Assembly: GCA_916700875.1 (NCBI GenBank) | Contig: CAKAKS010000066.1 | Location: 16,116,361-16,180,360, forward strand | Direction of reading: 5' to 3' | DNA length: 64,000 nt | Source of the DNA: Sebastes aleutianus | Taxonomy: Eukaryota > Chordata > Actinopteri > Perciformes > Sebastidae | Part shown: positions 12,099 to 23,599 of the stretch, piece by piece | Layout of the letters: each line of letters begins with the position of its first letter | How positions within the stretch are numbered: the first letter of the stretch is position 1 | Program-made: the position numbers and the translations under genes | Notes under the pieces: generated by a model | What the model saw: only the letters and a program-made list of their open reading frames with translations | Database searches by the model: none | Told to the model about the DNA's origin: nothing

Positions 12099-12332
12099 AT
12101 GCTTCAGTGTTGCTGGCTTCAAAAAAGCTGGATACGATATTTGTATCGGCATCATTCGAAAGTAAACGATAAGTCACCCACAGCTATGAGTGATGTTTTC
12201 CCTGAGGTCACGAGCCGAGTGGAACTTCCAGCTGTGCCAAGCTGGCTGCATAATAAAGATAGTTACCGTAGGCTATTTACTGAGACCGTCAGCAAATATG
12301 TAACAACGGAGTTTTATGTGTTCAAAAGTTAA
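12099..12332 (+). other. Open frame of 77 codons, coding status doubtful
   Basis: The frame has a fairly protein-like composition in its second half (Val, Glu, Trp and charged residues) and few simple-repeat residues. No domain is recognised, and there is no convincing splice acceptor or upstream exon. It could be a fragment of a transposon protein or a chance frame. Confidence 0.12.
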
Positions 12333-13430
12333 TTTACTTAACATCCGATCTAATTACAGCATCTGGGACAAAGACGAGTCTGGGCTGACCTCTCCAGTTG
12401 TGGTAATAACAGTGAAAGAGTTCCGTTCGAGTGCAATTCTTCTTTCCATTTGTATGTGGAGTCAAGAATCCTCAGTTTGGGTTTCATGGCAATTATTGGA
12501 GTCAATTGTAACCGCAAGTTTTTTAACAGGTTGTCACAACAACAAAAGTCTTTGTAAGACCATCCAGAGACTGAAACTCACAGCCACTGGCATGGCTGTC
12601 GACTTTTAGTCTTCTTGTTGTGGGTAAAACCGGTTTGAGCAAAAATAAAGGTATAGCTACACCAATATACAAATAAATAACAACCAACCAGCGGTACAAA
12701 CATCTTTGTAGATAGGATGCCAGGGACTTTCTGCCCCTGAGTGCAGGCTCTAAGGCAGCATTGCCTTACAGCTTCGTACAAATCCACCTGGCACACTTAA
12801 TGGCCCAAACCCATCAGTAACCTTAACCACTTGATTGATGGAGCTTGATGTGGGCTGTACACACAGCCTTTAAACTGGTTTACATGTGGGTGGACAGAGT
12901 GCTAACTGCTGTTGCCAGTTGAGAAAAAGTGAGTCGTCTATTACGCAAATGCCTTACATAATGTATAATTGAGGTTGTGGGTGAAGAAACTTTTGGCTTT
13001 AGGATGTTTTACAATGAATTCCTCCTCATATGACTGCTGAACATTGAGGTAAAAATGAATGCGTTCATAAAGAAGACCATACTTTTCAAATCCACTGACT
13101 CCAAAACCTGATTACCACTGATGATTTAGATGGCTGAACTTTTCCTCCTACCACATTCCACAGCTGTCAACAATTTTGGAACAATTTAGAATAATTCTGA
13201 TGAATCTTTTTTTTCTCAAGAAGAACTACGCTAGTTAAGTTTGCCAGTAACGCAGCAATCTTTTTTTTTACCATGCAGTCATTAGTTGGTGTTTAGTAAA
13301 TTAACAACAGCAGGCATCTCTAGTTGACAAAATTATGTTGGGGATTTGAGGAATGAGTCAGAGAGATGTGTGCAATTGAAACCATAAGCTTGCTGACAAA
13401 ATTAAAAACAAAATTCTCATTTAACATTAA
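12333..13430. other. Unique AT-rich sequence
   Basis: AT-rich with T-runs near 13207-13215 and 13261-13270. I see no gene, RNA or bounded repeat. Confidence 0.45.
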
Positions 13431-13850
13431 CTTTAAAGCTCCATTGAGCAACAGTTTTGATATTACCATTGAATCAAGGGTTGCTAGTGCTAATCTCCAT
13501 ATGCAAATGGTTGACCAACGGCTCTCATCAGCACCAAGTACAGATGAATTCAGGGAAATACCAGAAGTAAACAAGTCGCCATTACTGGGGTGGCATCTCC
13601 CTGCACTACACACACGTTTTAATGCAAGCTGTCCTAAGAAGTGTACCATTTTCTACTTTTACCTTTACTTTCTATGCAACGTTATTATGTAACGTTACCT
13701 TTGACAACAATGTCTAGTAGCTGAGCTGTTCTCAGCTGCCTAACGTCAGCCTGACATGGTGAAACAAGCAACGTCATCTAAGTTAACACTGCTTAACTAA
13801 CGTAATTAACGTTAGAGGGCTAAAGACGCTAAAGGGCTGCTGTGGTCCCA
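13431..13850. repeat. Possible miniature element remnant
   Basis: The left part begins TTTAAAGCTCCATTGAGCAA, similar in style to TTAAAG-starting teleost miniature elements. Downstream are several AACGTTA/TAACGTTA motifs and a small hairpin (AGCTGAG, five bases, CTCAGCT) near 13720-13738. I could not find a matching right terminus. Confidence 0.3.
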
Positions 13851-14857
13851 CAGAATAAATCAACTCAATCAACTAACTGTGGCGTTATTGTGAAATATAA
13901 CATTAGTTGCTCGAACCAGGGCAACCTAATGACCACAATGTAAACACCATTTGGTTTGAATCACAAACAGAACACGTACAAAGTGTCTGCTAACCGTGTT
14001 AACTGACTCTCAGCCAAATGCATTGTGGTTGCTCATAGTGACGGCAGCTGTTGAAAACACAAACAGAACATGCAAGTTCCCTTGTAAAAGCCTTCAATTT
14101 GACTTGAATCCATTTTAAATACATTCTCATCTGTGTTTATGATATGCCGACCATTTACGTAAGTTACTACGAGCAACCCGCGGAACACACACAGAGGTCA
14201 CCGGATTCGTCTATACAAAAAAATAGTGGCAACCCATCTCAGTGCATGAGCTCACACAGGCCAACTGTAAGCTACTGCAGACCAGCATCTAACCATTTAT
14301 CCCAGGATTTAGTGGATCAAACCTAGCTGAATGGCAAGTGAAGATCAGACATAAATCATCATTGTGTGTTAAAGTTCATTCTTGACCAAAGTAACAGTAA
14401 AAATCTTAACTCAAGGTCCACTTACTAGTTTTCTGGCCATTCACATCCGATGACAGAGACCATCTTTGAACAGATACAGGGTTTACAATTTCCCCCCATA
14501 AACAACCACCTGTTACCATGCTGACTTTGTGCCATCACGCCACCTCAAAAATTCGCCTCCATGCTGTCACATGGGTCACGTCATGACAGCTGGACTATCT
14601 CCATGACAACTGAGCAAACTCCATCTGCTGAGAAAGACTGTGAAATGCAGCTGAAAGCTACCAAAAGCTTCAAAGTACAGTTATGTAAAAAGAGGAAACT
14701 AAAAGGGTGCTCATGTAGCTCTGTCTGCTTGATGTGTGAGTAATACATTAGCAGAACTTTCTGTTTCTTTTAACCACCGAAAAAATCATCCCGTATAACC
14801 ATGGTAACCAAGTGTTTAAAAGGTCTCCAGTGTCAAAGTACAAGTCACCCGACTATC
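13851..14857. other. Unique sequence, nothing specific
   Basis: Two 60-codon frames (14144-14326 and 14561-14743) show no recognisable domain. An X-box-like palindrome with one mismatch lies near 14796-14809. Nothing else is evident. Confidence 0.4.
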
Positions 14858-15473
14858 TATCTATAGTATTAGAGGTGGAGGGGAAAAAATCTATATATAG
14901 CATAGTATCGCAATATTTTGCTTGGCAATATTGTATCGATACACGGACATCAAGTACTGATCATTTATTATATAAACTATTAACCTCTTAACAATCCAAC
15001 GACCGCCGGTGGGCCTGGATGCTATTCTATCTTCCAGAGGTTGTAGCATGCTCAGTCTTTTCTAGTTTCATATGATGTTGGCATCATATGAAACTAGAAA
15101 ACATATATCGATTGGTACCATGTCATGTTAGCTTTTTGGGAAGAATGCTAAATAACGCTCCAAAGTTACACTAACTTTTGGCGAGGAAAAACTGGCATGG
15201 CCATTTTCAAAGGGGTTCCTTGACCTCTGACCTCAAGATATGGGAATGAAAAAGCTTAGGAGAACAGAGTGAAAAACTGTATCTTATAAGATAAAACAGA
15301 TGTTGACAAACTGCATAATTTGCAGTTGAAAAAACGTAATATATTGCAATGTATCTTATCACAATACTCAGCATATCGCAAAATGTTTAAAATCACAATA
15401 AGATCGTATTGTGACTTAAGTATCTTAATAATATCGTATCTAGGGCCTATGGTGATTCCCACCCCATCTATCC
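14858..15473 (-). mobile_element. hAT-like non-autonomous element, family B
   Basis: It aligns along its length with the element at 54622-55290: a TATAGCATAGTATCGCAATA-type left arm, an AGGTTGTAGC core, GGCGAGGAAAAACTGGCATG, then CACAATAAGATCGTATTGTG and a GGTGATTCCCACCCC end. Possible imperfect 8-bp flanking duplication: ATCTATAG (14858-14865) and ATCTATCC (15466-15473), six of eight matching. An internal 20-bp hairpin lies at 15058-15101. No coding capacity. Confidence 0.65.
15058..15101. repeat. Perfect 20-bp inverted repeat inside the element
   Basis: Arms 15058-15077 and 15082-15101 are exact reverse complements around the loop TTGG. Each arm carries the CATATGAAACTAGAAAA motif that other copies of these elements have once, so the hairpin looks like a local inverted duplication. 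Confidence 0.9.
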
Positions 15474-16271
15474 ATCTATCACGATAAGAACACCACACTA
15501 CTTCCTTGGCACTAAACATACCAGCAGGTTGTTTTAAACTGAGCAAACAACGAAAGCTGTTGTTGTTGTTTTTCTTGAGAGTCTTCCCAACAGTTTAGGT
15601 GAACTTCTAATACAAGTCTTGCTTTGACAAGATAGACAGACAGCAATCAGACTCAGGTATGAGCTTTGTCAATGAGGAGAAAAATCAGCCAGATAATTGA
15701 TTTAGTCTAATAGCTGTGATTTAGCTCTGTTGGCAGCTGTGTACACACAGAAACAGAGCACCTTTATCAATCAGTCATCCATTCAACTGGCTGATAGTGA
15801 AGTGGGGGGCGGGTAAAGGAAATGGGTAAATATGAGTTTAGAGGTTTATCCAAAACGAGCAGCAAATATCCCAAAATAAAACTGACACTTTTTATTTAAT
15901 TTTCTACTTCTGGTTAGTTTTTCCCCGAAAAATAAAATCCAACGATCAAATTTGTACAATGGCTTAAGGGGAAACTAACATCTTCCATATGGAACATGAA
16001 AATGCTGAGCCTTGTTTGAGGTACATGCTGTTGCACCAACCATATTTCAGTTGGAATTCATTAGCAAGTTGGGGCTACATTTTTCTTATGGAAACCAAGA
16101 GAAATGAGAAAATGTGGATGAGGCTGTTTTTTCCAAGGTCCTTGGAGAGTGTGTAAGTGATCTGAGACACTCGGGGTGGCGTCTGGATGAGCCTGGGTTT
16201 GGATCAGGACCCTGCATCTGGGGCACATGTGCCGTCAACAGGGACAGAAAGACGGGGATACAGAGCCAAAA
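15474..16271. other. Unique sequence, nothing specific
   Basis: A (TTG)n patch lies near 15560-15572. The remainder is ordinary AT-rich sequence without a gene. Confidence 0.45.
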
Positions 16272-16272
16272 C

Positions 16273-16304
<32 letters not shown>

Positions 16305-16306
16305 TT
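16272..16306 (+). repeat. (CT)n microsatellite
   Basis: Near-perfect CT dinucleotide array with a TTT interruption, followed by TTCCTTT. The 67-residue plus and 92-residue minus frames reading through it are artefacts. Confidence 0.85.
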
Positions 16307-16679
16307 CCTTTGTCTGAACTGAAAAAAATCTAAAGTCTTTCCTGACCCTGCCACACATCTGCACCTATTCCCTTTTATAACTTCACCATGTAGTTCTTAA
16401 ACAGCTCTGGAGGCAATGAGAATGCTGAGTACAATAAAACGACTTATAATTCAATGTGTTTATGAAGTGACGCTGTTGACACGCTCAATTGAAAAAAAAT
16501 GATTTCTGCGAAGAGCTTCTCTGTGGTTAAATGTGTTTGGAGGCACAGAGGAAACACAAACCAGCAACAGACACACAACACTACTAAAGGCAAAAAGAGA
16601 AAAACAACAGGGGAGAGATAAACAAAGAAAAAAAGCTGTGGACGCTGCGGTTCCTCGGCTGAACAAGCCACATCTAGTC
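16307..16679. other. Unique sequence, nothing specific
   Basis: AT-rich with an A-rich patch at 16490-16500. No gene or element. Confidence 0.45.
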
Positions 16680-17120
16680 CCCCGTGCAGTGTCTTGGCAT
16701 CTCTCCGGCTAGCCCTCCATTAGCGGCATCAGGAGGCCCGGGGCGGCCGACAGGAGTGTGACCCGAGATTATTGTCCTGTGTGCTTGTTTGGGTTAAGGC
16801 TTTAGATGGGGAAATGGGATTAGGATAGGCCCGGGCTGGAGAGACACACACTAATGGGAAGCAGAGGAGCACTCGCCTGATCCTCCTCCACTCACATAGA
16901 GCAACCCTGTTATCCCACCTGATTGGATTAGCCCCCTGTTAAATGTGCTATGATAAGGGAGGACCACTGCTGAGACTCTGCTCCGTGCTGCTGGGATGGA
17001 AGCACACAGATACTGTACAGGGAGCAAATAGATTCCTCCACGCTGGTTTTTAATGGACGATATCTGTTTCGTGTTTGGCGCTGATTTGGCTGCGATGCAA
17101 TACTGGCCACCGCTCATATG
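16680..17120. other. Candidate conserved non-coding block
   Basis: A balanced, repeat-free block with a GC-rich start (GCATCAGGAGGCCCGGGGCG near 16727) and AT cores such as TTAAATG and GATTAGC further right. It looks unlike the degenerate AT-rich flanks. No exon signal. A regulatory function is inferred only. Confidence 0.3.
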
Positions 17121-18412
17121 ACATCATTGTTCTTCCAAGAGATGTTTCATATTTATTTCACCAACAATTACATCATCTTTTGCTCGTCCTCAGCTCCTGG
17201 AGTGGATGCTACACAATAAGGGGTTTTACACTAACCGCACCTTGCTTCCCCAAGCTTTTTATACGTATGCAAATCTTCAAGACTCAAACTTGCTAATTGC
17301 AGCCACTCTACCAATCAGACAGTAATTACTGGTATCCTGCCTGCCTTTCCTTCCAATGGCTGAGCAGCTAATTTGAGCCGTGGTTTAAACAGCTGGAAAA
17401 CAGCATCCTGTGGCAAAACTGGAGGCCTGTGTTTGAGCATGCATGAATGCATGTGTGTGTCTGTGTGTGTGTGTGCGCGTCTGTTGCTATTTATACATGG
17501 TGTATGGCACTTTTTGGAAAATACAGTGTAAGGTATATTGAATTAAACTAGTAGGAAAATCTGTCGCACACATTCTGATGCAGATGGGTGTAATATTTCT
17601 GCAGAATCTCGCCCAGAAAGTCAACGCCTCTATCAATATGTTAACTCTATCTGACCTACCTGTCAGCTCACTCCCCTCCTCTGTGATTGATTAACATTTT
17701 ATTAATGTTTCCATTTGCCACCGGTTCAGGTGATACGGCATGACACACGGCGCCTACTCTGGGTGATGATTGGATTAAAAAGGTTACTGATCCCATAATT
17801 GCTTTTAGATTACACTCGGTGTGAGCGTGTGTCATTAATGTAATGATTATCCACATGTACACCAATGTTACCTCAGTGAATCTTTAGCCATTTAGTCTCG
17901 ATAAGGTGACATGTCACACTCATCATCACACACAGACATAATCTTTCTAGAAATCCTCTCAAGAAAACATCAAATCAAATGTCGTTAAGAACAAAAGCGG
18001 CGACTTCCAGTTTGCTTGGTTCAGTTTTGTTTCACCCACCTGCTGGTCATTTGCTGGTCATTTCGGTACAACGCCACAGCCAATTCCTTTTACAACAGTG
18101 AGGTAAAAGTACATATAATCAATTAAACCAAAGCCACCACATGTCCGGCTGACAGCCACTTAAGGAATTAGCCCTTGGTATACAAATCACTGTTAGCTAA
18201 TTAACTAAATTGTCTTTAATGTGGAGCATGTACGAAAGCTGCTACTCTCTAATGGCCAACCAGCTAGAAATGCTTCTGTTTGCAACCCTGTCTCCTACAA
18301 AATTACGTTCCCATACAACTAAACTGCAATTACGTTTAGGGAAACATATTTTCTCCCCGATTACGGTCGCACTTTTAAACAGTTTTAAACACGTGGTTAA
18401 TGTTGTAAATTG
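17121..18412. other. Unique sequence with a GT-rich patch
   Basis: A GT-rich imperfect microsatellite lies at 17452-17480. The remainder has no recognisable gene or bounded repeat. Confidence 0.45.
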
Positions 18413-18436
18413 AAACAAAACAAAACAAAACAAAAA
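18413..18436 (+). repeat. (AAAAC)n microsatellite
   Basis: Roughly four to five AAAAC units in tandem, immediately before a dispersed repeat copy. Such A-rich pentamers often mark old retroposon tails, but no SINE body is recognisable here. Confidence 0.8.
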
Positions 18437-18600
18437 CGCAACAAAACTACTTGGTAAGGTTTAGTAGAAAAAGCATCATGACTAAAATACTAAATGAACG
18501 TTGACTTTTAGTTTCGCACATGACATGAACACCAGTCTCCTGGGCGAAAGCCCGGTGTTTGTTTGACCCATCCATTTACGAGATCTTTCAGGACTATCAT
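18437..18600 (+). repeat. Partial copy of the 19-kb dispersed repeat
   Basis: AAAACTACTTGGTAAGGTTTAG, GTTGACTTTTAGTTTCGCAC and TTTGACCCATCCA match, in the same order, segments of the copy at 19141-19578. This copy is shorter and diverged. Same orientation as the 19-kb copy. Confidence 0.65.
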
Positions 18601-19140
18601 TACAAACGTATTTGTGATAAGTCAGAAACAAACATAATCTGCAATAAAATATGTTTAACGTAACTAGGCCTGTTTATTAAAAGGAAAATTTGCCCAAGAT
18701 GAACAGTGAAAACGTATCTTTTACCCATGATTAAAAATATTTTTTGTAATTAAATGGCACAAAGAAATCGTCTATTTTATCAATCTACCTTTCAACCATT
18801 TAAAAATGCTTATTTCACTTTACTTGCTTTATACCTAAAACACTTTTCTCCTCCGCAGTCATTTTCACAATTGCACTACTTTTCATTTACAGACTATTTC
18901 CCATTGCATGTTTTCATTGTTGTCTCATCTCTTGGTCATTAGCTTCAGATCTGAGACTTCAGCAGAAACAGATTGAGGACGCACTGCAACATCCTGATGT
19001 GCCTGTAATATCATTTCTGTAAACAACAAAAGTGGAACATTTACAACTGTCAGTTATAGTACAAATTATACTGTTTCCATACATGGATTACTGAAAGGCA
19101 CAAGCTTGGTCACCATGACTGAAGAATTATTATTCCTCAT
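18601..19140. other. AT-rich unique sequence
   Basis: No gene visible. May include degraded flanks of the neighbouring repeat copies. Confidence 0.45.
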
Positions 19141-19578
19141 TTTTCATGCGTTTTCCTACGAATGTCCAGTAACTTGTGTGTCAATTTCCGCTCGTTTTAC
19201 GCATAAAGTCTTTTCTAAATAAACTTCTTTCTTCACAGGAAACACCTTGGTTGGGTTTAGGCAACAAAACTACTTAGTTGGGTTTAGGAAAAGATCATGG
19301 TTAAAATGGGGCTAAAATCCCTATGGAAGTGGCGTAACTCAAGTACGGAATTTATGTGGCAAATAAATCAACGTTGACTTCAGGTTTCGTGTGGGATACA
19401 AACACGTTTTTTTGACCCACCCATCCAACCCGACCTCTTCCCTATGCGTCGTTTGTCACCTTTTATACTTCCTGGTTCACAATTACGTGGATTACATACT
19501 AACTGATTTCCTGGGATATATACAATTACAGTGAATTACTTTTTGTAGGTATAGCTACAAACGGTGTATGAGAACAGC
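19141..19578 (+). repeat. Dispersed repeat copy
   Basis: It aligns along about 440 bp, in opposite orientation, with 33788-34285. Shared marks are CCTACGAATGT at the left, GTTTAGGAAAAGATCATGGT, AACGTTGACTTCAGGTTTCG, CCCTATGCGTCGT and GAGAACAGCC at the right. I recognise this sequence type as common in perciform fish. The element class is not clear and no coding frame is present. Confidence 0.75.
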
Positions 19579-20584
19579 CTGAAGGAGTATACAAGCAGGA
19601 ATATAGAAATACAATTTACAAGGGTTATGCTGTAACTTGTCTTGTGCCATGGAGTGGGCAGCATTGTGCAATATCTACAGGATATTCTGCAGTCTTCTCT
19701 GTTGAAGTTGTATATATTTTCCACCAGTTTGTGTTTTGTTCATCCAGTTAATTCCCAGGATAAGAAGTGCTTCATGCTCATGCTACTGGTAATGAATGTG
19801 TCGGTAGAGTTTTTGGCTCAGGTAGGCACAAAAAAAACTTTGGCTCAGGGTCCAATTACTGTTTGTATAATGGCCCACTGACTGCTTCTGTGGTTGGATT
19901 TGATGTAAACCTAGCTTGAACCCAGAACATACTGACAGGTAGCTCTGCGGCTCAGTGGAACCTGAAAAGAACAATCAATCTGTTATCAAATGGATATATG
20001 AGGGGGGAAAAGATAATGTATATTTTTTTTGTGATGTGTACTCACATTTGGTCATTGATGACTTCTCAAATGAAGAGTGATTCCTTTTGCATTATACAGT
20101 TATGACGGTTTGAGAGACAACAACAACAACAACAAAAACAGTAGCCATTTTCCGTCATTGATGAGAGGAAACAGAAAACTCTTTTTTGCCTTTTTGCTGC
20201 ACAAAGACAATGGTTGGACATTTTTCCACTGGAACTAACACGGAGCAGTTCTGCTTAGTCTGTGTTTGTCTCCCTCTCTGTTGTTGTGTTAATATTCTGA
20301 ATAGTTTCAGCTGCAAATACTAAACTTTGCTGATGCTGACACATCATTGTGAGAGAGAGAACATTAGGAAACCACAGCTTTTTAAAGCATTAGATGATAA
20401 TCTTAGGTATTTTTATTTGGGAACAGTTGTCTCTTATGGTGGTAAATGAAAAATGTGAGTCATGCTGTGACGTGTGGGCAGAAAATCTATCAAATTAATA
20501 TGATGTGAGTCTGTGTTTCTTAATTTAATTGTTGAATTATATCATCTTAATACAGTTCACTGGCATGTTTTTGCTTCTTTTATG
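19579..20584. other. Unique AT-rich sequence
   Basis: A (CAA)7 run lies near 20117-20139. Otherwise no gene or bounded element. Confidence 0.45.
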
Positions 20585-20740
20585 CGCATATTTGTGTGTA
20601 TGCATGCATGTCTGTGCAATGCATTATCTATCTATGTTTCTATATGTATTTATATTGTATGAGTGTGTGTGTGTGTATGTGTTCATGCGCTGGCCTAGCT
20701 GTGTTTGTGTGTGTGTGTGTGTGTGTGCTTGTGGATGTCT
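20585..20740 (+). repeat. GT-rich region with two (TG)n arrays
   Basis: Short TG arrays at 20662-20680 and 20706-20728 are embedded in ATGC/ATGT-rich sequence with alternating purine-pyrimidine character. The cysteine-valine frames at 20529-20778 are artefacts. Confidence 0.85.
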
Positions 20741-20850
20741 GTGGCTCTTTCTCATCCAGAGCAAGTCGTGAAACCTAATTGCTTGCACATGTGGAGGATT
20801 TTCAAGTGTTTACAATAAAGTTAGTTTCAAGAAGAAGCAAAAAAATGTAA

Positions 20851-20871
20851 GGAGGGAGGGGAGGGGGGGGG
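20851..20871 (+). other. G-rich tract with G-quadruplex potential
   Basis: G runs of 2, 3, 4 and 9 separated by single A residues. The 9-G run can be split to supply the fourth tetrad run. Confidence 0.5.
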
Positions 20872-21428
20872 CAAAGAACTGAGCTGTCTGCAGCTAGAGA
20901 CAGCCAGCCTGAACCCCCTCCCTCTGCTGAAACCAATTCCTTTCTCTTTCTCTACTCACAGGAGTAAAGGTCGGAGGTCACGGGGGGAAGATTTCTGTGA
21001 TTGGACACAGGCCTGTTGTATCAGAAGTGGAGGGCACAGTTAAAGCTATAGTGCGTAATGTGACACTGTCCTGCGGCTGATCAAAGTGATATCATAAATG
21101 AAAATACCACTACATCCACCTTGTAGTCACTAAATGTATAAGTCAATACAAAGCAAATGAGGTAAAAAAAAAAAAAAGTCTGGCATACCACCCAAAGCTC
21201 GCCTCACCCCTCCTCTCAGCCCTTCTTAGGGGGAGATAAAGTGTTCCAGAGACAGCGAACCAAGCACAATTTCAAAGATGTATCAGAGGGTAAAGATGGA
21301 AAAGTGCTTTTAATCTTGTGTAACCCTATAGGGCTCTAAATGGGAAGGGCTTCAGAGAAAGGATCCTTTAAAGAGGACATATAATCCTAATTAAAACACT
21401 GAACAGAGCTACCACTTGATCTAAGGAC
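20872..21428. other. Unique block with A15 run and possible repeat edge
   Basis: An A15 run lies at 21163-21177. The phrase TTAAAGCTATAGTGCGTAATG near 21041 resembles the start of a common teleost miniature element, but no matching end is found. No gene. Confidence 0.35.
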
Positions 21429-21452
21429 GGGGTGGGAGGGTGGGAGGGGGGG
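21429..21452 (+). other. Strong G-quadruplex motif
   Basis: Five G runs of 4, 3, 3, 3 and 7 bases are separated by single-base loops T, A, T, A. Single-nucleotide loops are the arrangement known to give the most stable parallel quadruplexes. Confidence 0.85.
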
Positions 21453-21877
21453 CTCAGCTGTAGCTCAACCATCATCTAGCTCAGAATCTTTTATTGTTGT
21501 TGAAGCCACACTAATGAAATAATGGTCACAGTCTAAAGAAACGAATCAAGCGATCATTATTGCTATCCTACACCGCTCTAATGAATGCCTCCGCTTTATG
21601 CAAACCCCTATTTGTAGCATATGCGGGCTTCAAAGCATACGTGAAAACGACTGCAATCTATCAGAACGTTATTACTGTATAAATAATCGGAAGATATCTG
21701 AAGTTTTTTTGTCCATTGTTATTGTAACCAATGCAAAGAATATTAGCATACTGTTCGTCTTTCACCTGTGTGAAGCTTAAGCGAGGCAAACACGGTGATC
21801 TCAGAATCAAGATTATGATTATGACACTTCTGTATTTGATCTTCCCATAACTTCTCAATCGCAACAATCTGTGTCCA
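21453..21877. other. Unique AT-rich sequence
   Basis: No gene seen. A few AT-rich homeodomain-like cores occur near 21508-21516 and 21570-21580. Confidence 0.4.
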
Positions 21878-21899
21878 TTTTTTTTTTTTTTTTTTTTTT
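21878..21899 (+). repeat. T22 homopolymer
   Basis: An uninterrupted run of T. No SINE or LINE body is recognisable next to it; it may be a bare mononucleotide repeat. Confidence 0.9.
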
Positions 21900-22240
21900 A
21901 CAGTGATGCGTGGTCCCCCCTTGCTCACTCCGACCCCCCCTCCCCTCTCTTCCATTGATCAGGGTAATTGAGAACAGCCATGTCCCCCCACTTCTCTGCC
22001 GTCCTCTCCTGCTGCCCCTCCCCAGCCTCACGAAAGCCCAGACATCTGGTCCGCATACACTCCCAAGTCTTCATCCCCCCCCCCTCAGTCACCTCCAAGC
22101 CCCCTGTCCTTCTCGGGGAATAACCAGACAAGAGTCCCAAGACATTTGAGCAGTTGAAGAACAAGAAGATGGAGATAGAGAAGAAGAAGAAAAACATAAA
22201 TGCACAGCAACAAAAAAAAAACCCAAAATAAAAGTGAAGC
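21900..22240. repeat. C-rich then A/G-rich low-complexity region
   Basis: The left part is rich in C runs, including C11 near 22074-22084. The right part (22155-22215) is a GAAGAA/AAGAAG purine tract with an A10 run. Frames of 79 and 113 residues across it are compositional. Confidence 0.7.
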
Positions 22241-22625
22241 CACAGGAAGCTTTGTTGTGAAGCCAATTACTGATTTAACCTAATGTGATATGTTTCATGA
22301 AGTGATCCTTCTCAGTGGTAATTGAGAGCTCTTTACTTGTTCTACATATAGCATGGATTGAGAAAACACCATGAAAGCTGAGGCCTGATTCTCCACCAGT
22401 GGGATCATTAGCCTTTATGCGTGTAATATGGGCATAAAGGCTATGATATTAGGTATTATGGTACTATAAAGAATCGGCAATATCACCTATTTGAAAATAT
22501 ATTACACTACTCTGTATTGCCTTTATGTCAGAAAATGTGTTTTCTTTTCTGTGGGGGTGATAGAAAGGGAAGTCGGGGATTTTAAGTTTTATGTATATGT
22601 GTGCACGAGTGTGTGTGTGTTCAAC
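22241..22625. other. Unique block containing a small hairpin
   Basis: A repeat-free AT-balanced block. Arms TAGCCTTTATGC (22409-22420) and GCATAAAGGCTA (22432-22443) are perfect reverse complements with an 11-base loop; four more pairs form beyond a one-base bulge. Confidence 0.4.
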
Positions 22626-22655
22626 CAGCAGCAGCAGCAGCAGCAGCGGCGGCGG
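22626..22655 (+). repeat. (CAG)7(CGG)3 trinucleotide tract
   Basis: Seven CAG units pass directly into three CGG units. The frame through it would give a glutamine run followed by arginine, but no surrounding gene is recognised. Confidence 0.9.
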
Positions 22656-22990
22656 TGTAAGTTACGTGTTACAGATAGAGATCAGGCAGGGACAGATTTA
22701 ATTAACAGATATCTCTCCTTAATGTAGATTCTTTTGGCTCCCTCAGATACATCCCCTTGTGCTTATCCAACCAGAAATAACTTATCTTGGCTCCGCACTA
22801 GTCGTAATGTATTTCTTACAGCGTTTAAGGGAACAGGGGTTTCGCCAGAGAGGCTACACCTTCATGTTTACTCACAGCAAACAGCAGTCGACGAGATTAG
22901 CGCTCGGAGAATTGTCGCTAATATCTGCAGTTATGTATTACATTCACATACATTCTCTGTCCTGTGCAGCTTTCGACACATTGTCTTTCA

Positions 22991-22993
<3 letters not shown>
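22656..22993. other. Candidate conserved non-coding block
   Basis: Repeat-free, with long open frames in two registers (22734-23048 and 22759-23034) that end in a GT repeat. The translation before the repeat has mixed, protein-like composition but no known domain, and splice sites are unconvincing. Small inverted repeat ATTAGCG/CGCTAAT at 22896-22922. Confidence 0.3.

Positions 22994-23024
<31 letters not shown>
22994..23024 (+). repeat. (TG)15 microsatellite
   Basis: An uninterrupted TG array. Confidence 0.9.
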
Positions 23025-23025
<1 letters not shown>

Positions 23026-23180
23026 ATGTATTAATGTGCTCGCCATAAACTAAAGCTAATAGAGATTTGCCCTTTTAACTATCTCTCAAGGTGACCAGAT
23101 TACTGACATCAATTAAAGCGGGTCCCGTTGGCTGGATGCCCAAAGCACACGCTCTCCCTTAGAGGAAAAAAGGAGGGATC
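23025..23180. other. Unique block, possible regulatory sequence
   Basis: A balanced, repeat-free stretch with a CAATTAAAG core near 23109. No gene. Confidence 0.25.
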
Positions 23181-23290
23181 ATCATCCAATAAATCAGCCA
23201 AGGAAGGAGAGAAAGGGAGAGAGAGAGAAAAGGAGGAGAAAAAGTGGGTGAAACTAGAAAAAGCAATAGGACTTTAGTATCCTCATAGAA
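23181..23290 (+). repeat. Purine-rich tract
   Basis: The top strand is mostly A and G from about 23199 to 23265, with GGAGA and GAGAGA units. Confidence 0.7.
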
Positions 23291-23599
23291 GCTATTTGCC
23301 CTACAGCAGAGTACACAGAGCCCGTTTCAACGATTCCAATAAAGTAAATAATGAAATAAAGATGAAAGCTTATGGATTCTACAGTAAGTCCAGTTCTACT
23401 GGTTGCCACAGCTCAATGATCTGGAAAGAGTCAATGGGACGGAAGAAAGAGAAGGAGAAATTAAAAGAAATAAATGAGTTTAAACGAGAGAAGGTCAGGG
23501 GCGGTTTCCTTTTCTACTGTATTGAAAAATGCAATTATTAACACAAGCCTCAATGCAATAAATGTTTGTTTTTGCATAGTAGCATATACTGTACTGTTG
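23291..23599. other. Unique AT-rich sequence
   Basis: An 81-codon frame (23296-23541) is rich in Lys and Glu because of the purine-rich composition. It shows no known domain and no splice context. Nothing else is seen. Confidence 0.4.
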
